A stretch of 64,000 nt of DNA from Thermoplasmata archaeon (GTDB lineage Archaea; Thermoplasmatota; Thermoplasmata; Lutacidiplasmatales; SKW197): the NCBI GenBank assembly GCA_026414225.1, contig JAOAJK010000001.1, positions 10,886-74,885 on the forward strand. Reading direction: 5' to 3'. Numbering within the stretch: the first letter of the stretch is position 1; each line of letters starts with the position of its first letter. Positions 46,441 to 56,845 of this stretch are shown piece by piece. A program made the position numbers and the translations under genes. The notes beneath the pieces are model-generated. The model did no database searches. It had not been told where the DNA came from and saw only the letters and a program-made list of their open reading frames with translations.

Positions 46441-48447
46441 GTGTCAGACAGTGAAGAATTGCCTCCTGTGGAAAAATGGATAGAAGCCCAGAATTTCACA
46501 ACAACGAAGGACATCCCAGTGCCTCCATTACTTTCAGACCAGGTTATCGGCCAGGACGAGGCAGTGGATGTGGTGAAGAAGGCAGCAATTCAAAAAAGAC
46601 ATGTGCTGCTTATAGGGGAACCAGGCACTGGTAAGTCGATGCTGGCTCGCTCAATGGTTGATTTTTTGCCACGGGAAGAGCTCGAGGATGTGCTGGTTTA
46701 CCACAACCAGGCAGACCCCAATGAGCCAGTTATTCGCACCGTTCCAGCAGGCAAGGGAAAAGAAATTGTGCAGCATGCGAAGAGGGAGGCGGAGGAGAAG
46801 AAAGCCCAGAAAGGACTGTTTTTCATCCTTATCATAGCTGTGGTAATCATTGTGGCGGTATTTCTTTCCTTCAAAACCACCAGTGTTTATGACAATGCCA
46901 CTGGGACTACGAAGACGGAGTGGAGCTTTGACCCCATCGTTCTATTTGCAGGAATTGTAGCCGTGGCAATGCTCATAATCGCGTTGCGGTTGATAACCCC
47001 GAGAACCGAAAATATTCACATCCCCAAGCTTCTGGTTTCTCATAGCCCCGGAGACAAACCCCCGTTCATAGACGGCACGGGCGCACATGCAGGTGCCCTG
47101 CTTGGCGATGTGAGACATGACCCATTCCAGTCGGGTGGACTTGAGACCCCTCCACACGAGAGGGTGGAAGCCGGTGCAATCCACAAAGCCCACAAAGGAG
47201 TGCTATTCATTGATGAAATCAACATGTTGAGAATGGAGAGCCAGCACTCACTACTCTCCGCAATGCAGGAAAAGAAGTTCTCAATAGTGGGACAGAGCGA
47301 ACGCTCGGCAGGTGCACTTGTGAAAACAGAGCCCGTCCCCTGCGATTTTGTGCTGGTGGCAGCGGGCAATGTGGATGCAGTTCAGGGAATGCACCCTGCC
47401 CTCCGTTCAAGGATAAGGGGCTACGGTTACGAGATTTACATGAACAATGTGATGCCGGACACTGATGAAAACAGGAAGAAACTGATAAGGTTCGTTGCCC
47501 AGGAAGTGGTGAAGGACGGTAAGATTCCCCACTTTGATAAATCCGCTGTATGCGAGATAATAAGGGAGGCCCAGAGAAGGGCAGGGAGAAAGGGACAGCT
47601 CACTCTGCGCCTCAGAGAACTCGGTGGACTTGTGAGAGTCGCAGGGGACATTGCGAAGGCAGAGAATGCAATCTCGGTCAGTGCAAAACATGTACTTCTT
47701 GCCAAATCCAAATCCAAGAGCGTTGAACAGCAGATTGCTGACAAATACATTGAAAAGAAGAAGGAATACAGAACATTCAGGGTCTCTGGCTCGGCGGTTG
47801 GTGTCGTCAACGGGCTTGCAGCCATCGGTGCCGATACTTCAATGGCAGAATACTCTGGTGTGGTTCTTCCAATTGTAGCCGAGGTCACTCCAGCCCACAC
47901 GAAGTATGGGGGAAAAATCATTGCAACAGGGAAGCTGGGGGAAATTGCAAAGGAGGCAGTCCAGAATGTTGCGGCACTGATAAAAAAGTATACTGGCGAG
48001 GACATCTCCAACCATGACATCCACATCCAGTTCATTGGTACCTACGAAGGCGTAGAAGGAGATTCAGCATCCGTTTCGGTTGCTACCGCAGTAATTTCTG
48101 CCCTTGCAGGTGTTGAAGTGCTGCAGGATGTGGCAATGACCGGCTCGCTGGATGTAAGGGGAAATGTGCTGCCTGTTGGTGGAATTACCGCAAAAATCGA
48201 GGCGGCGGCGGAGGCAGGGATAAGGAAGGTGATAATCCCGAATGAGAACCTGAGGGATGTGCTGATTGATGACAAATACAGGAATAAGATAGAAATTATC
48301 CCTGCAACCACACTCGGGGACGTGCTCAAGGCCGCTCTTGTCGGTCCGAGAAAGGAGTCCCTGCTTAAAAAATTGATGAGTTATGTGTCTGAAACACCCT
48401 TAACTTCGATTTCCCAGCCAAAAGAAAACCTCAACAGAGGTGTTTAG
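46441..48447 (+). CDS. lonB: Membrane-anchored archaeal Lon protease
   Basis: 668 residues from the GTG at 46441. AAA domain with Walker A GEPGTGKS interrupted by two membrane helices (near 118-138 and 163-182), as in archaeal LonB. Walker [12 protein letters not shown] follows. The C-terminal protease domain has the Ser-Lys dyad S542 (EGDSASVS) and K585 ([10 protein letters not shown]), 43 apart as in Lon. It degrades misfolded and membrane proteins. Two TATA-like stretches (46406-46414 and 46425-46435) lie upstream. Confidence 0.97.
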   Translation: MSDSEELPPVEKWIEAQNFTTTKDIPVPPLLSDQVIGQDEAVDVVKKAAIQKRHVLLIGEPGTGKSMLARSMVDFLPREELEDVLVYHNQADPNEPVIRTVPAGKGKEIVQHAKREAEEKKAQKGLFFILIIAVVIIVAVFLSFKTTSVYDNATGTTKTEWSFDPIVLFAGIVAVAMLIIALRLITPRTENIHIPKLLVSHSPGDKPPFIDGTGAHAGALLGDVRHDPFQSGGLETPPHERVEAGAIHKAHKGVLFIDEINMLRMESQHSLLSAMQEKKFSIVGQSERSAGALVKTEPVPCDFVLVAAGNVDAVQGMHPALRSRIRGYGYEIYMNNVMPDTDENRKKLIRFVAQEVVKDGKIPHFDKSAVCEIIREAQRRAGRKGQLTLRLRELGGLVRVAGDIAKAENAISVSAKHVLLAKSKSKSVEQQIADKYIEKKKEYRTFRVSGSAVGVVNGLAAIGADTSMAEYSGVVLPIVAEVTPAHTKYGGKIIATGKLGEIAKEAVQNVAALIKKYTGEDISNHDIHIQFIGTYEGVEGDSASVSVATAVISALAGVEVLQDVAMTGSLDVRGNVLPVGGITAKIEAAAEAGIRKVIIPNENLRDVLIDDKYRNKIEIIPATTLGDVLKAALVGPRKESLLKKLMSYVSETPLTSISQPKENLNRGV

Positions 48448-48691
48448 TTTGGTGAAATCAAAGAAAACGCATAAGAAAGGGAACGATAAACCTGGTAAAA
48501 CTTCGCGGAAGTACAAGTTAGAGGATTCCCTTATGTCGTCAGGGCAACTGGAGTGTTACCTGTTCAACGACTCGCTTGACCCGATGCTGGATGATGGAAC
48601 ATGTGAGCATTGCAGATATTTTCTGACGACCAGATGCCCGCATGTGGATGAATTTTTAGAGGAAGTTGAGGACATGGAGCCAGAACTATGA
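48440..48691 (+). CDS. Small Cys-containing hypothetical protein
   Basis: 83 residues if it starts at the GTG at 48440 overlapping the lonB stop; an ATG at 48533 after GAGG gives 52 residues, and other starts (48449, 48452) are possible. The N-part is basic. The C-part contains [15 protein letters not shown] and an acidic tail, suggesting metal binding or a structural role. The nadM start overlaps its stop (ATGA), so it belongs to the nadM transcript. Confidence 0.55.
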   Translation: MFSLVKSKKTHKKGNDKPGKTSRKYKLEDSLMSSGQLECYLFNDSLDPMLDDGTCEHCRYFLTTRCPHVDEFLEEVEDMEPEL

Positions 48692-49218
48692 GAGGATTGT
48701 TCATCGGCAGATTTCAGCCCCTCCATCTCGGACATGTTAAGGTTGTAAATTTTGTTCTGAACAGATGTGATGAACTCATCCTGGGAATTGGCAGTGCCCA
48801 GTATAGCCACACTCCTGAAAATCCGTTCAGTGCCGGTGAACGATTTGAGATGCTCATGGCCGTATTCAGGGACAAAATGGAAGCCACGAAAATCTTCATT
48901 GTCCCGATTCCAGATGTGCACAATCATAACCTCTGGGTCCCGCATGTCGAGTCCTTGGTGCCCGGATTTGATGTGGTCTTTGCCAGTAATCCGCTCACCG
49001 AGCTGCTCTTCTCGAGGAGGGGATACAGAGTGGAACCTGTGCCAGTGTATGATAGGGCAACATTTTCTTCGAGCGAGGTCCGTAGGCGGATGGTCACTGG
49101 GGAAAACTGGGAGGAACTGGTTCCCGAAGAAGTTGTTGAGCAGATTAAAAAGATAGAGGGAGTTAGGCGCGTAAAGGCCCTGTGTGAATGGCATGCTGGT
49201 GATAGAAGAAGTAAGTGA
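48688..49218 (+). CDS. nadM: Nicotinamide-nucleotide adenylyltransferase NadM
   Basis: 176 residues. GRFQPLHLGH near the N-terminus and SSSEVRRRM near residue 130 are the ATP-binding motifs of the archaeal NadM type. It makes NAD from NMN and ATP. It overlaps the preceding small gene by 4 nt and the following pncC-like gene by 26 nt. Confidence 0.95.
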   Translation: MRGLFIGRFQPLHLGHVKVVNFVLNRCDELILGIGSAQYSHTPENPFSAGERFEMLMAVFRDKMEATKIFIVPIPDVHNHNLWVPHVESLVPGFDVVFASNPLTELLFSRRGYRVEPVPVYDRATFSSSEVRRRMVTGENWEELVPEEVVEQIKKIEGVRRVKALCEWHAGDRRSK

Positions 49219-49666
49219 ACTGTTAAAGCGAAAAAAATTGAAGATTGCAGTTGCAGAATCATGCACAGGCGGCGCTATTTCGGATGCGTTTACAAACATA
49301 TCTGGAGCATCACAATTTTTTGTTGCAGGTATCGTGGCTTACTCCAGAATCGCAAAGGAGGAATTGCTTGGAGTAGCACCAGGAACACTGGAGAAGTATG
49401 GCGCAGTGAGTGCCGAAGTGGCAACGGAAATGTGCCTGAATATAAAAAAACTTACTGGGGCAGACATAGGGGTTTCCACAACCGGTTACGCTTCTGGCGG
49501 TGGGGGGATTCCGGAAGCGAAAGTGGGGCTGGCGTATGTAGGCATTGCAACTGGGGCATTGCATGTGTTTGAGAAAAGGTTTACAGGCAAGAGGACAGAA
49601 GTAAAGGCGGCAATAACGGACTACACGCTTGAAAAATTACTGGAAATAATTAAAAAAGAGTTTTAG
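49193..49666 (+). CDS. pncC: CinA C-terminal family / nicotinamide-nucleotide amidase
   Basis: 157 residues from the ATG at 49193; a GTG at 49184 is in frame. AVAESCTGGAISDAFTNISGAS holds the nucleophile region, and SAEVATEMC and DIGVSTTGYASGGGG follow, matching PncC, which deamidates NMN to NaMN. Pairing with nadM suggests NAD recycling. No CinA N-terminal domain is present. Confidence 0.9.
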   Translation: MLVIEEVSELLKRKKLKIAVAESCTGGAISDAFTNISGASQFFVAGIVAYSRIAKEELLGVAPGTLEKYGAVSAEVATEMCLNIKKLTGADIGVSTTGYASGGGGIPEAKVGLAYVGIATGALHVFEKRFTGKRTEVKAAITDYTLEKLLEIIKKEF

Positions 49667-49676
49667 GTAAAAGGTT

Positions 49677-52600
49677 TTACCTCACGATCGCTCCGCAGTA
49701 CGGACACACCACAAACTCGGCACTTATCTCCTTTCCACACTTCGGACAGAGTTTGCCGGCAGGTTTCTCAGGTGTGGGTTCGACCGCTTCAGGTCGTTTA
49801 ATCACTTTCTTCGGCGGAACAGGAGATGTCGGCACAGGTGGCTGCTGGGTCGGTGGCGGTGACGGTGGCGTGGATTTCAGAACCACTGGCTTTGCGGGTG
49901 GTGGTGCATAGGCGGGTGCTGGCGGTCTTTCAGGTCTTGGTGCCGGTGGTTGAGTTGGCGGTGCATACACCTGCGCTTGCGGTGGCTGGTAGGCGGGGGT
50001 GTACTCTGGCTGCTGTGGTGGTCTGTATCTTTCTTCTGGCTGTGGGGGCGTGTAAACTTCCTGTTGTTGTGAAGGTAGGCCTCTCTGAACTGGAGCTGGA
50101 GCCACAATCGCAGTGCCACATCTGTAGCACACTCTAGCCCCTCTCTCGTTCACCGCTCCGCAGCTCGGGCATTTTGTGGTTTCCCTCTTTGTGGCCTCCT
50201 CCTTGTGGAGCCACTGATTGTAGGTCATGTAAGATGGCTGGGTTCTCCACCATCTCCAGAATGCTGTCTCCGAGAAGCTGCCACCCATTTCCCGCTTCGC
50301 CTGGGCCCTGTATTTGTCCACATATGCTTCGTACTGCTGGCGCATTGTCTTCTCATAACTTGAGGCCTCTACCTTCTTACCCGAGAAGACAGTACCGCAT
50401 TCTGGGCAGGTCTTCGTGCTTGCAGGTATCCAGGCACCACATTCGCTGCATCTAACGGTACTGGTCTCAAATTCAGCGCCGCACTTCGGACATTTGGTTG
50501 CATTCTCCGGAATCGGGGCACCGCATTCGCCGCATTCACCGAGTTTCCCGATACCTGCCCTGGATATCAGGATGAATGCAATTATCACCACTACCACAAT
50601 GATGACTATAATCACGATGAGCCACAGCATCATGGACGAGATTCCGGGACCTTGGGCTCCTCCCACAACGCTGACACCTGCTACGGGGTATCTCAGTTCA
50701 CTCACTTCATCTCCAGATACCACCACGGTCAGCGTGTATGTTCCTGACTTATCAAATCTGACAGGTATGGTAAACAGCCCAGAACCATCGGTTGCAAAGG
50801 TACCCGGATAATTCCCGACTAAGTTTCCGCCAGTATCTGTGACACTCAGCTGAACCTGCAATTTGGACATGTCCATCGGCACAGGGGTGCTGATTCGCCC
50901 GGTAATTACATAGTCCTGGTTCACATCGTAGCTCGTGGAAATGTATGGAGGAGCTTCCCAGTTGATAATCAACCTTTCGACAAAGATTGAGTTGGAGGCA
51001 TTCATCAGGGTGTTGTTTACCTTTGCGTAAATCGTGTGGTTCAGGTTGAGTTTCTGGACACTTACTATCCATCTATATTCGCATACTACGGTGCTAACAC
51101 CAGGAACCTTTGAAACGGTTACCTTACCGATGTAGTTTGATTTTGTAAGCCCATCGAGATAGAAATCCACATTAACCTCGGAAGAATCAATGTCGCCAGC
51201 GTTCGTGATATTTACCCTGATAATCACAGTGGTGCCCGGCTGAACAGAATTAATTAAATTGTTTTCCTCATCATAGAACCAGACCTTGGTTTCCATGGAC
51301 AATCTCGGGGCATATTTCACATAGGTGCTGGTTTTCATTTCCTCGGTAATGGCACCCTCTGTAGAGGATGTTATCTGTACGCTAACATTTCTTGTGCCAC
51401 CATATCCGACAGGCAGATACCAGTCCACGGAGGCAATTGAAGTGGACTTCGCATTGATCCTGGGGAGGGTCTTTGTGCCGATTGTATCACTGTCCGTTTT
51501 GAAGACCACAACCACATTGGAGGCGAATCCGTTTCCGTCGTTGTAAATTTCCACGGAAATCGTAGTGGAACGGTTCTCCGCTGGCTCGGGTGAAAAACTG
51601 AAGGTATTGAGGTTGATCAGGAGGTTCGGATAGGTAATTATCACAGATTTGGTAGCGCTGTTATCTCCCTTGTCGGCGTCGGATTCCGAAGGAGACGATG
51701 AAACGATGGCTGCCGTGATTGTGTAGGCAGTGCCTGTTGATGGTTTCCAGGACACACTCGCATCCCTGCTCTCCCCAATTGGAATTGTTGAAATCGTGTC
51801 CGTTCCAATTATTCCCGCTTCTGTTTTGAACTGGACTGAGACGCTGGATGCAATGCCATCACCGTTGTTCCTGATTGTTGCCCGTATCTCTGCGGTTTGA
51901 TTCACATTGACGCTTTCAGATGGAGCTCCTCCGACCAGCACGAACAGGTACTCGATTACAAGAGAGGGTCTTCCAGCAATGCTGAAAATTGCAGAATAAT
52001 TATTGTCATTTTCATCCATTTCCGAGACAAGATTATCCGGGTCAGCTATTGCGGTAATCGAAACCTGCCCGGAGTAGTCAAATGTGTAGGGATAAACAAA
52101 GTTCTGGCTTCCTCCCTGCATTACATCTGCAGGTGCAGCATCGCCTATCTCAATCCCGTTCACGAGGAATCTTACAGTCACTCCCTTTGCTGTAGCAAGC
52201 CCCGAGTTCTCCACCCTTGCTGTGAGGTTCACCATATCTCCCTTTAAGGGCTGGGAAGGCGAGGTGAATACGCTCGTTATCTTGAGATTGGGAAGGTCTA
52301 TCGAAATCCCGACGGGCGATGTAGTGTACACATTATCATTTCCTACCATATCTGGATATGCTGGAAGGGTTATTATTCCGGTGCCCCTCTTCGTGCCCAG
52401 ATAGGTGCAGTTTGCAACATAGGAGCCGATGAATAAGCTGTTTGGTAGGGTGGTTACATTTATGTAGTCCGAGGCAACTGGATAGGTGATTATCCCCTGG
52501 GCGTTGGATCTGTTGGTAATTCCGTTGGCCGTTAGATACATTTTAATCATCGGGTGGGCGTTCAAATCGTTTGCCCGGGATGCGACCGTGTACTGGATCA

Positions 52601-53966
52601 TTGAGGAGGCGGGGGTGTATTCCAGCGAGACAAGCTGTGCATTCGATATCGGCATCTTGTTCTGGTCATACACAGGGATTCTTGCCCACCGATACACAAA
52701 TACCTGGCTACTGTTGTATGTGATGATTGCAGGTGCATACTTCTGTCCATGGCCGTTTGCATCCACCGGCGGGGTCTCTTCCTCGTCGAATCTCACATTC
52801 AGCAATTCCAGTGATGCACTGTTGTAAAGCACAAGCTTGTTGGAAGTGCCCACAGACAGGGCTGTGGTGTCCCAGTCAATTGAAATGTTTGAGTTTATCA
52901 CTGTCATCTGGGTTGTCCCAGAAAGCGTCATGTTGAATTCGTAGCCAGGTCTAACAATCACATCAAATCTTGTGATCGTTATATTCCCTGTATTGCCATT
53001 GTGTGTGAACCTGAATCGCAGATTCGTGAGACCGCTTAGCGTTGTAACTGCGAGGGGTACCACTTCACTTGCCTGGCTATCATTTTGTGGAGTAAGGGGT
53101 AGGTTCTGCCAGGAACTGCCGCCATTGTAAGATACCTGGAAGCTGTTGGTGCCATTGTAGTCAGGTGTGGTCGTATATTCCACCTGGAGGGAGACCCTGC
53201 TAAGTTTATCATAGGTTATTTCAGAAACATCCAGCTGGGATATGGTCATGGTTTGAGAGGGTTGCAACTCTATGTATCCGGGAAAGTCCTTAGGCGTAAG
53301 CTGGAAATCCACAATGTTTACATTTTCATAATATTTCTCGATGATTGAGTCAGCAACATAGATTTTAGAGTTTAGAGCAGAGATTATCGGCGCGTCATCA
53401 TTATCGTCAATCTTTGCCACCTCATTCTGCCACACCGAAGGCATCTCCGAGAGCCCCGTAATCTGTGAACTGTTCATGTAAACCTCAGAGTTTACGAGAT
53501 AAAGGTAGCCTGGAAATGCAAGTTTAGAATTTTTCATCACAATCTTGCCACCATCGGAAGAGAGGTTGAATTTAAGGTAGGGGTTCACCATCTTCGTAGA
53601 TACGGATATTGTGCTATTCTCAAGATAAAGGATTCCTCCAGAGTTAATTTTGAGGAAATACTTCTTCGGCAAGGTTACAGGATAAAGTCCACCATCCTGC
53701 AGAAACTGAATCTCTATGTTTTTCACGGTCAGATTTCCGCCTGAGTTGATGGTAATGTTACCGTCCATTCCAAGAATTCCACTCGGCGCTGTAGACCTGT
53801 CCAGAATGACCGTGGTGTCAACGACCAAATCATTTGCTGCCTTGATGGTATTGTTCGTTCCGAAGAACGGTGCAGCACTGGTAACTGATATTGGGATCGA
53901 CACCAGCATTGCCATGCACACTGCCCAAACCATTTGCCCGGTTTTGTTTTTTGAAATTCTGTTCAT
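49677..53966 (-). CDS. Large CARDB-repeat surface protein with cytosolic zinc ribbons
   Basis: 1429 residues. Signal peptide, a pectin-lyase-like N-terminal region (INSGGNLTVKNI), several CARDB-type Ig domains starting with NLKITSVFTSPSQPLKGD, LVIEYLFVLVG and LLINLNTFSFSPEP, then a membrane helix (about 1111-1135). On the cytosolic side are two adjacent zinc ribbons (CGECG..CPKCG and CSECG..CPECG), a helical segment with SETAFWRWWRTQPSYMTYN, a third ribbon, a long proline-rich stretch and a fourth ribbon at the very end. Start: GAGGGATGAT before the ATG at 53966 and a TATA-like GGTATATATAC about 55 nt upstream. It may transmit a surface signal or act as a scaffold; function unknown. Confidence 0.88.
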   Translation of the reverse strand: MNRISKNKTGQMVWAVCMAMLVSIPISVTSAAPFFGTNNTIKAANDLVVDTTVILDRSTAPSGILGMDGNITINSGGNLTVKNIEIQFLQDGGLYPVTLPKKYFLKINSGGILYLENSTISVSTKMVNPYLKFNLSSDGGKIVMKNSKLAFPGYLYLVNSEVYMNSSQITGLSEMPSVWQNEVAKIDDNDDAPIISALNSKIYVADSIIEKYYENVNIVDFQLTPKDFPGYIELQPSQTMTISQLDVSEITYDKLSRVSLQVEYTTTPDYNGTNSFQVSYNGGSSWQNLPLTPQNDSQASEVVPLAVTTLSGLTNLRFRFTHNGNTGNITITRFDVIVRPGYEFNMTLSGTTQMTVINSNISIDWDTTALSVGTSNKLVLYNSASLELLNVRFDEEETPPVDANGHGQKYAPAIITYNSSQVFVYRWARIPVYDQNKMPISNAQLVSLEYTPASSMIQYTVASRANDLNAHPMIKMYLTANGITNRSNAQGIITYPVASDYINVTTLPNSLFIGSYVANCTYLGTKRGTGIITLPAYPDMVGNDNVYTTSPVGISIDLPNLKITSVFTSPSQPLKGDMVNLTARVENSGLATAKGVTVRFLVNGIEIGDAAPADVMQGGSQNFVYPYTFDYSGQVSITAIADPDNLVSEMDENDNNYSAIFSIAGRPSLVIEYLFVLVGGAPSESVNVNQTAEIRATIRNNGDGIASSVSVQFKTEAGIIGTDTISTIPIGESRDASVSWKPSTGTAYTITAAIVSSSPSESDADKGDNSATKSVIITYPNLLINLNTFSFSPEPAENRSTTISVEIYNDGNGFASNVVVVFKTDSDTIGTKTLPRINAKSTSIASVDWYLPVGYGGTRNVSVQITSSTEGAITEEMKTSTYVKYAPRLSMETKVWFYDEENNLINSVQPGTTVIIRVNITNAGDIDSSEVNVDFYLDGLTKSNYIGKVTVSKVPGVSTVVCEYRWIVSVQKLNLNHTIYAKVNNTLMNASNSIFVERLIINWEAPPYISTSYDVNQDYVITGRISTPVPMDMSKLQVQLSVTDTGGNLVGNYPGTFATDGSGLFTIPVRFDKSGTYTLTVVVSGDEVSELRYPVAGVSVVGGAQGPGISSMMLWLIVIIVIIVVVVIIAFILISRAGIGKLGECGECGAPIPENATKCPKCGAEFETSTVRCSECGAWIPASTKTCPECGTVFSGKKVEASSYEKTMRQQYEAYVDKYRAQAKREMGGSFSETAFWRWWRTQPSYMTYNQWLHKEEATKRETTKCPSCGAVNERGARVCYRCGTAIVAPAPVQRGLPSQQQEVYTPPQPEERYRPPQQPEYTPAYQPPQAQVYAPPTQPPAPRPERPPAPAYAPPPAKPVVLKSTPPSPPPTQQPPVPTSPVPPKKVIKRPEAVEPTPEKPAGKLCPKCGKEISAEFVVCPYCGAIVR

Positions 53967-54160
53967 AATTTATCATCCCTCTCGATTTCGTTTTTGTTAT
54001 TATCCTACATAGAGATTTTGTATATATACCTATTGGCATAACTTCAGTGGCGACGCCTTCGGCCCTCGGATCCGATACAAACTGACCCCCATAAACCTTC
54101 CCCTTGCTGATTTCTCGACATGCATCCGTAAAATCTATTATGTAGGAAAGATTGTAGAAG
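53967..54160. other. Divergent intergenic region
   Basis: This 194-nt spacer holds a TATA-like GGTATATATAC (minus strand, about 54015-54030) for the surface-protein gene and an AAAATCTATTATG stretch near 54128 for the AAA/TPR gene. Nothing coding is convincing in the middle. Confidence 0.4.
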
Positions 54161-56845
54161 GTGAGGGATAATTTGGGCAAAGCACTGGTCAACAGAGAGA
54201 AGGAAATGGGAATAATCCTGGAAGCCCTGAAAAATGCAAGAGAAGGCAGAGGCAGGACATTGATAATCTCAGGGGAAACTGGGATAGGTAAAACACGACT
54301 CCTAGAAGAGCTGAGAAGCAGATGTAATGCTGCAAATATGGAAGTTTACTGGGGAAGCGGCATTGATGAGAATGCAATGCCCTACCATCCATTTCTCACC
54401 CTTATCCAGAAAAACAGAGATGTGATTGAAGAATTGCGCACCAATGCACCACCGGCGATCTCTCTTCTCCTCGGGGAACAAGTGAAGCCCCCTGCTTCTG
54501 GCGAGATTGATTTCACAATGGAAAGTAGACGGCTGAGGGAATTGATTTTCAGAATGATTAAGATGAGGGCGGCGAGCAACACCATAGTCCTTCTTTTTGA
54601 CGACATCCAGTGGTTCGACCCATCCTCAATAGCACTCCTTCACTACCTGGCGAGAAACATTTCAGACATTTCCGTGCTGATATGCTGCTCCTACAATACA
54701 GAAGAAATTAAGGAGAGCAAAACCAGCAAGCTGTTATCTGAACTCCGTCAGATGAACATAGAGCGAATTATTGACACGATAGAACTCAAGCCACTTTCAC
54801 CGGAAGATGTACACAATTTCATCAAGACAATGACCGAGAAAGAGCCGAGAAAGGATGTGGCTAAAAAGGTATTTGAAAAGACAGATGGCAACCCGTTGTT
54901 TATCGAGGAAATTATAAAGGCATATGGCGAGAAAATCGTGCATCGAAGCTTTGCGATAGATGAGGAGGAAACCGAAATCCCTCAGACAGTAAAGTACATC
55001 ATTACCAGAAAAATGGAGAGAATGTCTCCGGAAAAGAAAAAGATCCTCACATTTGCAAGTGTTTTCGGCAGAGAGTTTTACTTCTCAGTCATCCAGAAGC
55101 TATGCGAGATGAGCGAAGAGAGCGTTCTGGAAAACCTCGAAGAACTGATCGACGAGGGAGTGCTTTTTGAAAAGGGATATGAGGAAATTTTCTGCTTCAG
55201 ACATAACCTGATGCGGGAAGTAATTTACTCTTCAATGAATACTGTGCGAAGAAAGCAGATCCATGCCAAGATTGCAGCGGAGCTTTCAGCCAACAAAACG
55301 ATGAAAAACACTGGAGAGATCGCGAAGCACTATTACCTGGCCGGGAATTACAGGGAAGCATTTAACTTCGCAAAGGAGGCAGGGGAAAATTTTGCAAAGC
55401 TGTATGCCTCCGAGGAATCATTATTTTATCTGGACATTGCAATGAAATCGCTCGAAAAGTTGAACGATGGAAATCTGAACAACCTCCTGGAAGTGCTGAA
55501 AAATGCCACCGAAATTTCATTCCAGGCAGGAAAGTACATGGATACCATCACCTATCTCCAGCGAATAGAAGAAATAGCCCAGGAAGAAAATGATAAGGAC
55601 CTGCTTCTTGAGACCACTATAAAAATGGGTGAGGCATACTTCAGGATCGGTGCATATGAGGAGGCCCTCTTCAGGTTCGAGGACGCCATCGGAAAAGTGG
55701 GTTCTAATGAAATTCTGAGGGGAAAGATTTTTAAAGGAATTTCGGAGGTTTACAGGGAAAAGGGAAAACTCGATTATGCAATAGAATATGCCGAGCATGC
55801 AATAGAGATTGCCAGGAAACACAATGAAATGAAGTTACTCGGTGATGGATACATGGATCTGGCTCTGGGATACTACCGAAAGGGGTCTTTCGAGGAGGCA
55901 ATTGAGAACATCGAGAAATCGGTTGTTGTTAGGAAAGAGATAAAAGACGAAAGAGGCCTGATGAGTGCGGTTAACAACCTCGGTGCAATTCACCTGGAAA
56001 GAGGGAATTATGAGGATGCTTTGAGATGCTTTGAAGAATATGGAAAATTTGCAGAAAAAACAGGCGACCTCTGGGGTGTAGCGATAGCCCAGAACAATCT
56101 CGGAGTGCTTTGGAGTGAAAAAGGAGACCTCAAGAAATCCCTGAGACATTACGAAAACTCTGTACACGCATACCAGAGAGTGGGTGATGAGAACGGAATT
56201 GCAGTCACCAAAATGAACATCGGAATTATCTACCACTATCTAGGAGAGTACGACACGGCAATAGAATATTACACGCAGTGTCTGAGATACGCTGAGAGCC
56301 AGAAAGATATGATAACCGAACAGATGGTCCAGGACAATATAGGGTGGGTCTATCTTGAGAAGGAGAGTTACGACGAGGCACTGGTGGCGTTTGAGAGGGC
56401 ATTAGACCTTGCCCAGCGCATCGGTGCAAGAAAGGAAATTTCCTCCTCAAAGATCGGAATTGCCCATACCTACTCAGCCCTCACCTTCTACGGAAAAGCA
56501 ATAGAGTATGCAGAAGATGCCCTTGAAATTGCAAAGGAGCTGAAAACCAGCGTGGATGAAGCAAGGGCATACAGGGCGCTTGGTGTAATCTACACCGAGA
56601 TGAATGATTTCCAGAAGGCGAGACAGTATCTGGAGCGGAGTTATAAGATTGCAAGGGATGTGGGCAATCTGATGCGGATAATAGAGGTGCACGAATCCCT
56701 GCTGGACTTAAGCATAAAAATGAACGACAGGGTTGAAACTCTGAGAATTTTCGAAGCATTGAAGGGAATATACAACCAGATAGGGGCCCAGAAAAAACTT
56801 GAAAGGGTAAACTGGAAGGTCCAGAGGACGGAGGCACGCGGATGA
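54161..56845 (+). CDS. AAA/STAND ATPase with TPR array (paralogue)
   Basis: 894 residues from the GTG at 54161; a TTG at 54173 preceded by GGTGAGG is an alternative. Walker A GETGIGKT is at 38-45 and Walker B LLFDDIQW near 143-150. About a dozen TPRs follow from residue 450 (YEEALFRFEDAIG, YDTAIEYYTQCLRY). It is a paralogue of the protein at 6402-9191 with the same N-terminal layout. The stop overlaps the start of the next surface-protein gene (ATGA), so translation is coupled. Signal and partner unknown. Confidence 0.88.
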   Translation: MRDNLGKALVNREKEMGIILEALKNAREGRGRTLIISGETGIGKTRLLEELRSRCNAANMEVYWGSGIDENAMPYHPFLTLIQKNRDVIEELRTNAPPAISLLLGEQVKPPASGEIDFTMESRRLRELIFRMIKMRAASNTIVLLFDDIQWFDPSSIALLHYLARNISDISVLICCSYNTEEIKESKTSKLLSELRQMNIERIIDTIELKPLSPEDVHNFIKTMTEKEPRKDVAKKVFEKTDGNPLFIEEIIKAYGEKIVHRSFAIDEEETEIPQTVKYIITRKMERMSPEKKKILTFASVFGREFYFSVIQKLCEMSEESVLENLEELIDEGVLFEKGYEEIFCFRHNLMREVIYSSMNTVRRKQIHAKIAAELSANKTMKNTGEIAKHYYLAGNYREAFNFAKEAGENFAKLYASEESLFYLDIAMKSLEKLNDGNLNNLLEVLKNATEISFQAGKYMDTITYLQRIEEIAQEENDKDLLLETTIKMGEAYFRIGAYEEALFRFEDAIGKVGSNEILRGKIFKGISEVYREKGKLDYAIEYAEHAIEIARKHNEMKLLGDGYMDLALGYYRKGSFEEAIENIEKSVVVRKEIKDERGLMSAVNNLGAIHLERGNYEDALRCFEEYGKFAEKTGDLWGVAIAQNNLGVLWSEKGDLKKSLRHYENSVHAYQRVGDENGIAVTKMNIGIIYHYLGEYDTAIEYYTQCLRYAESQKDMITEQMVQDNIGWVYLEKESYDEALVAFERALDLAQRIGARKEISSSKIGIAHTYSALTFYGKAIEYAEDALEIAKELKTSVDEARAYRALGVIYTEMNDFQKARQYLERSYKIARDVGNLMRIIEVHESLLDLSIKMNDRVETLRIFEALKGIYNQIGAQKKLERVNWKVQRTEARG

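Noticed and set aside
53830-54192. Minus-strand frame running upstream of the CARDB surface-protein gene
   Set aside because: It covers the promoter region and the start of the divergent gene and shows no domain.
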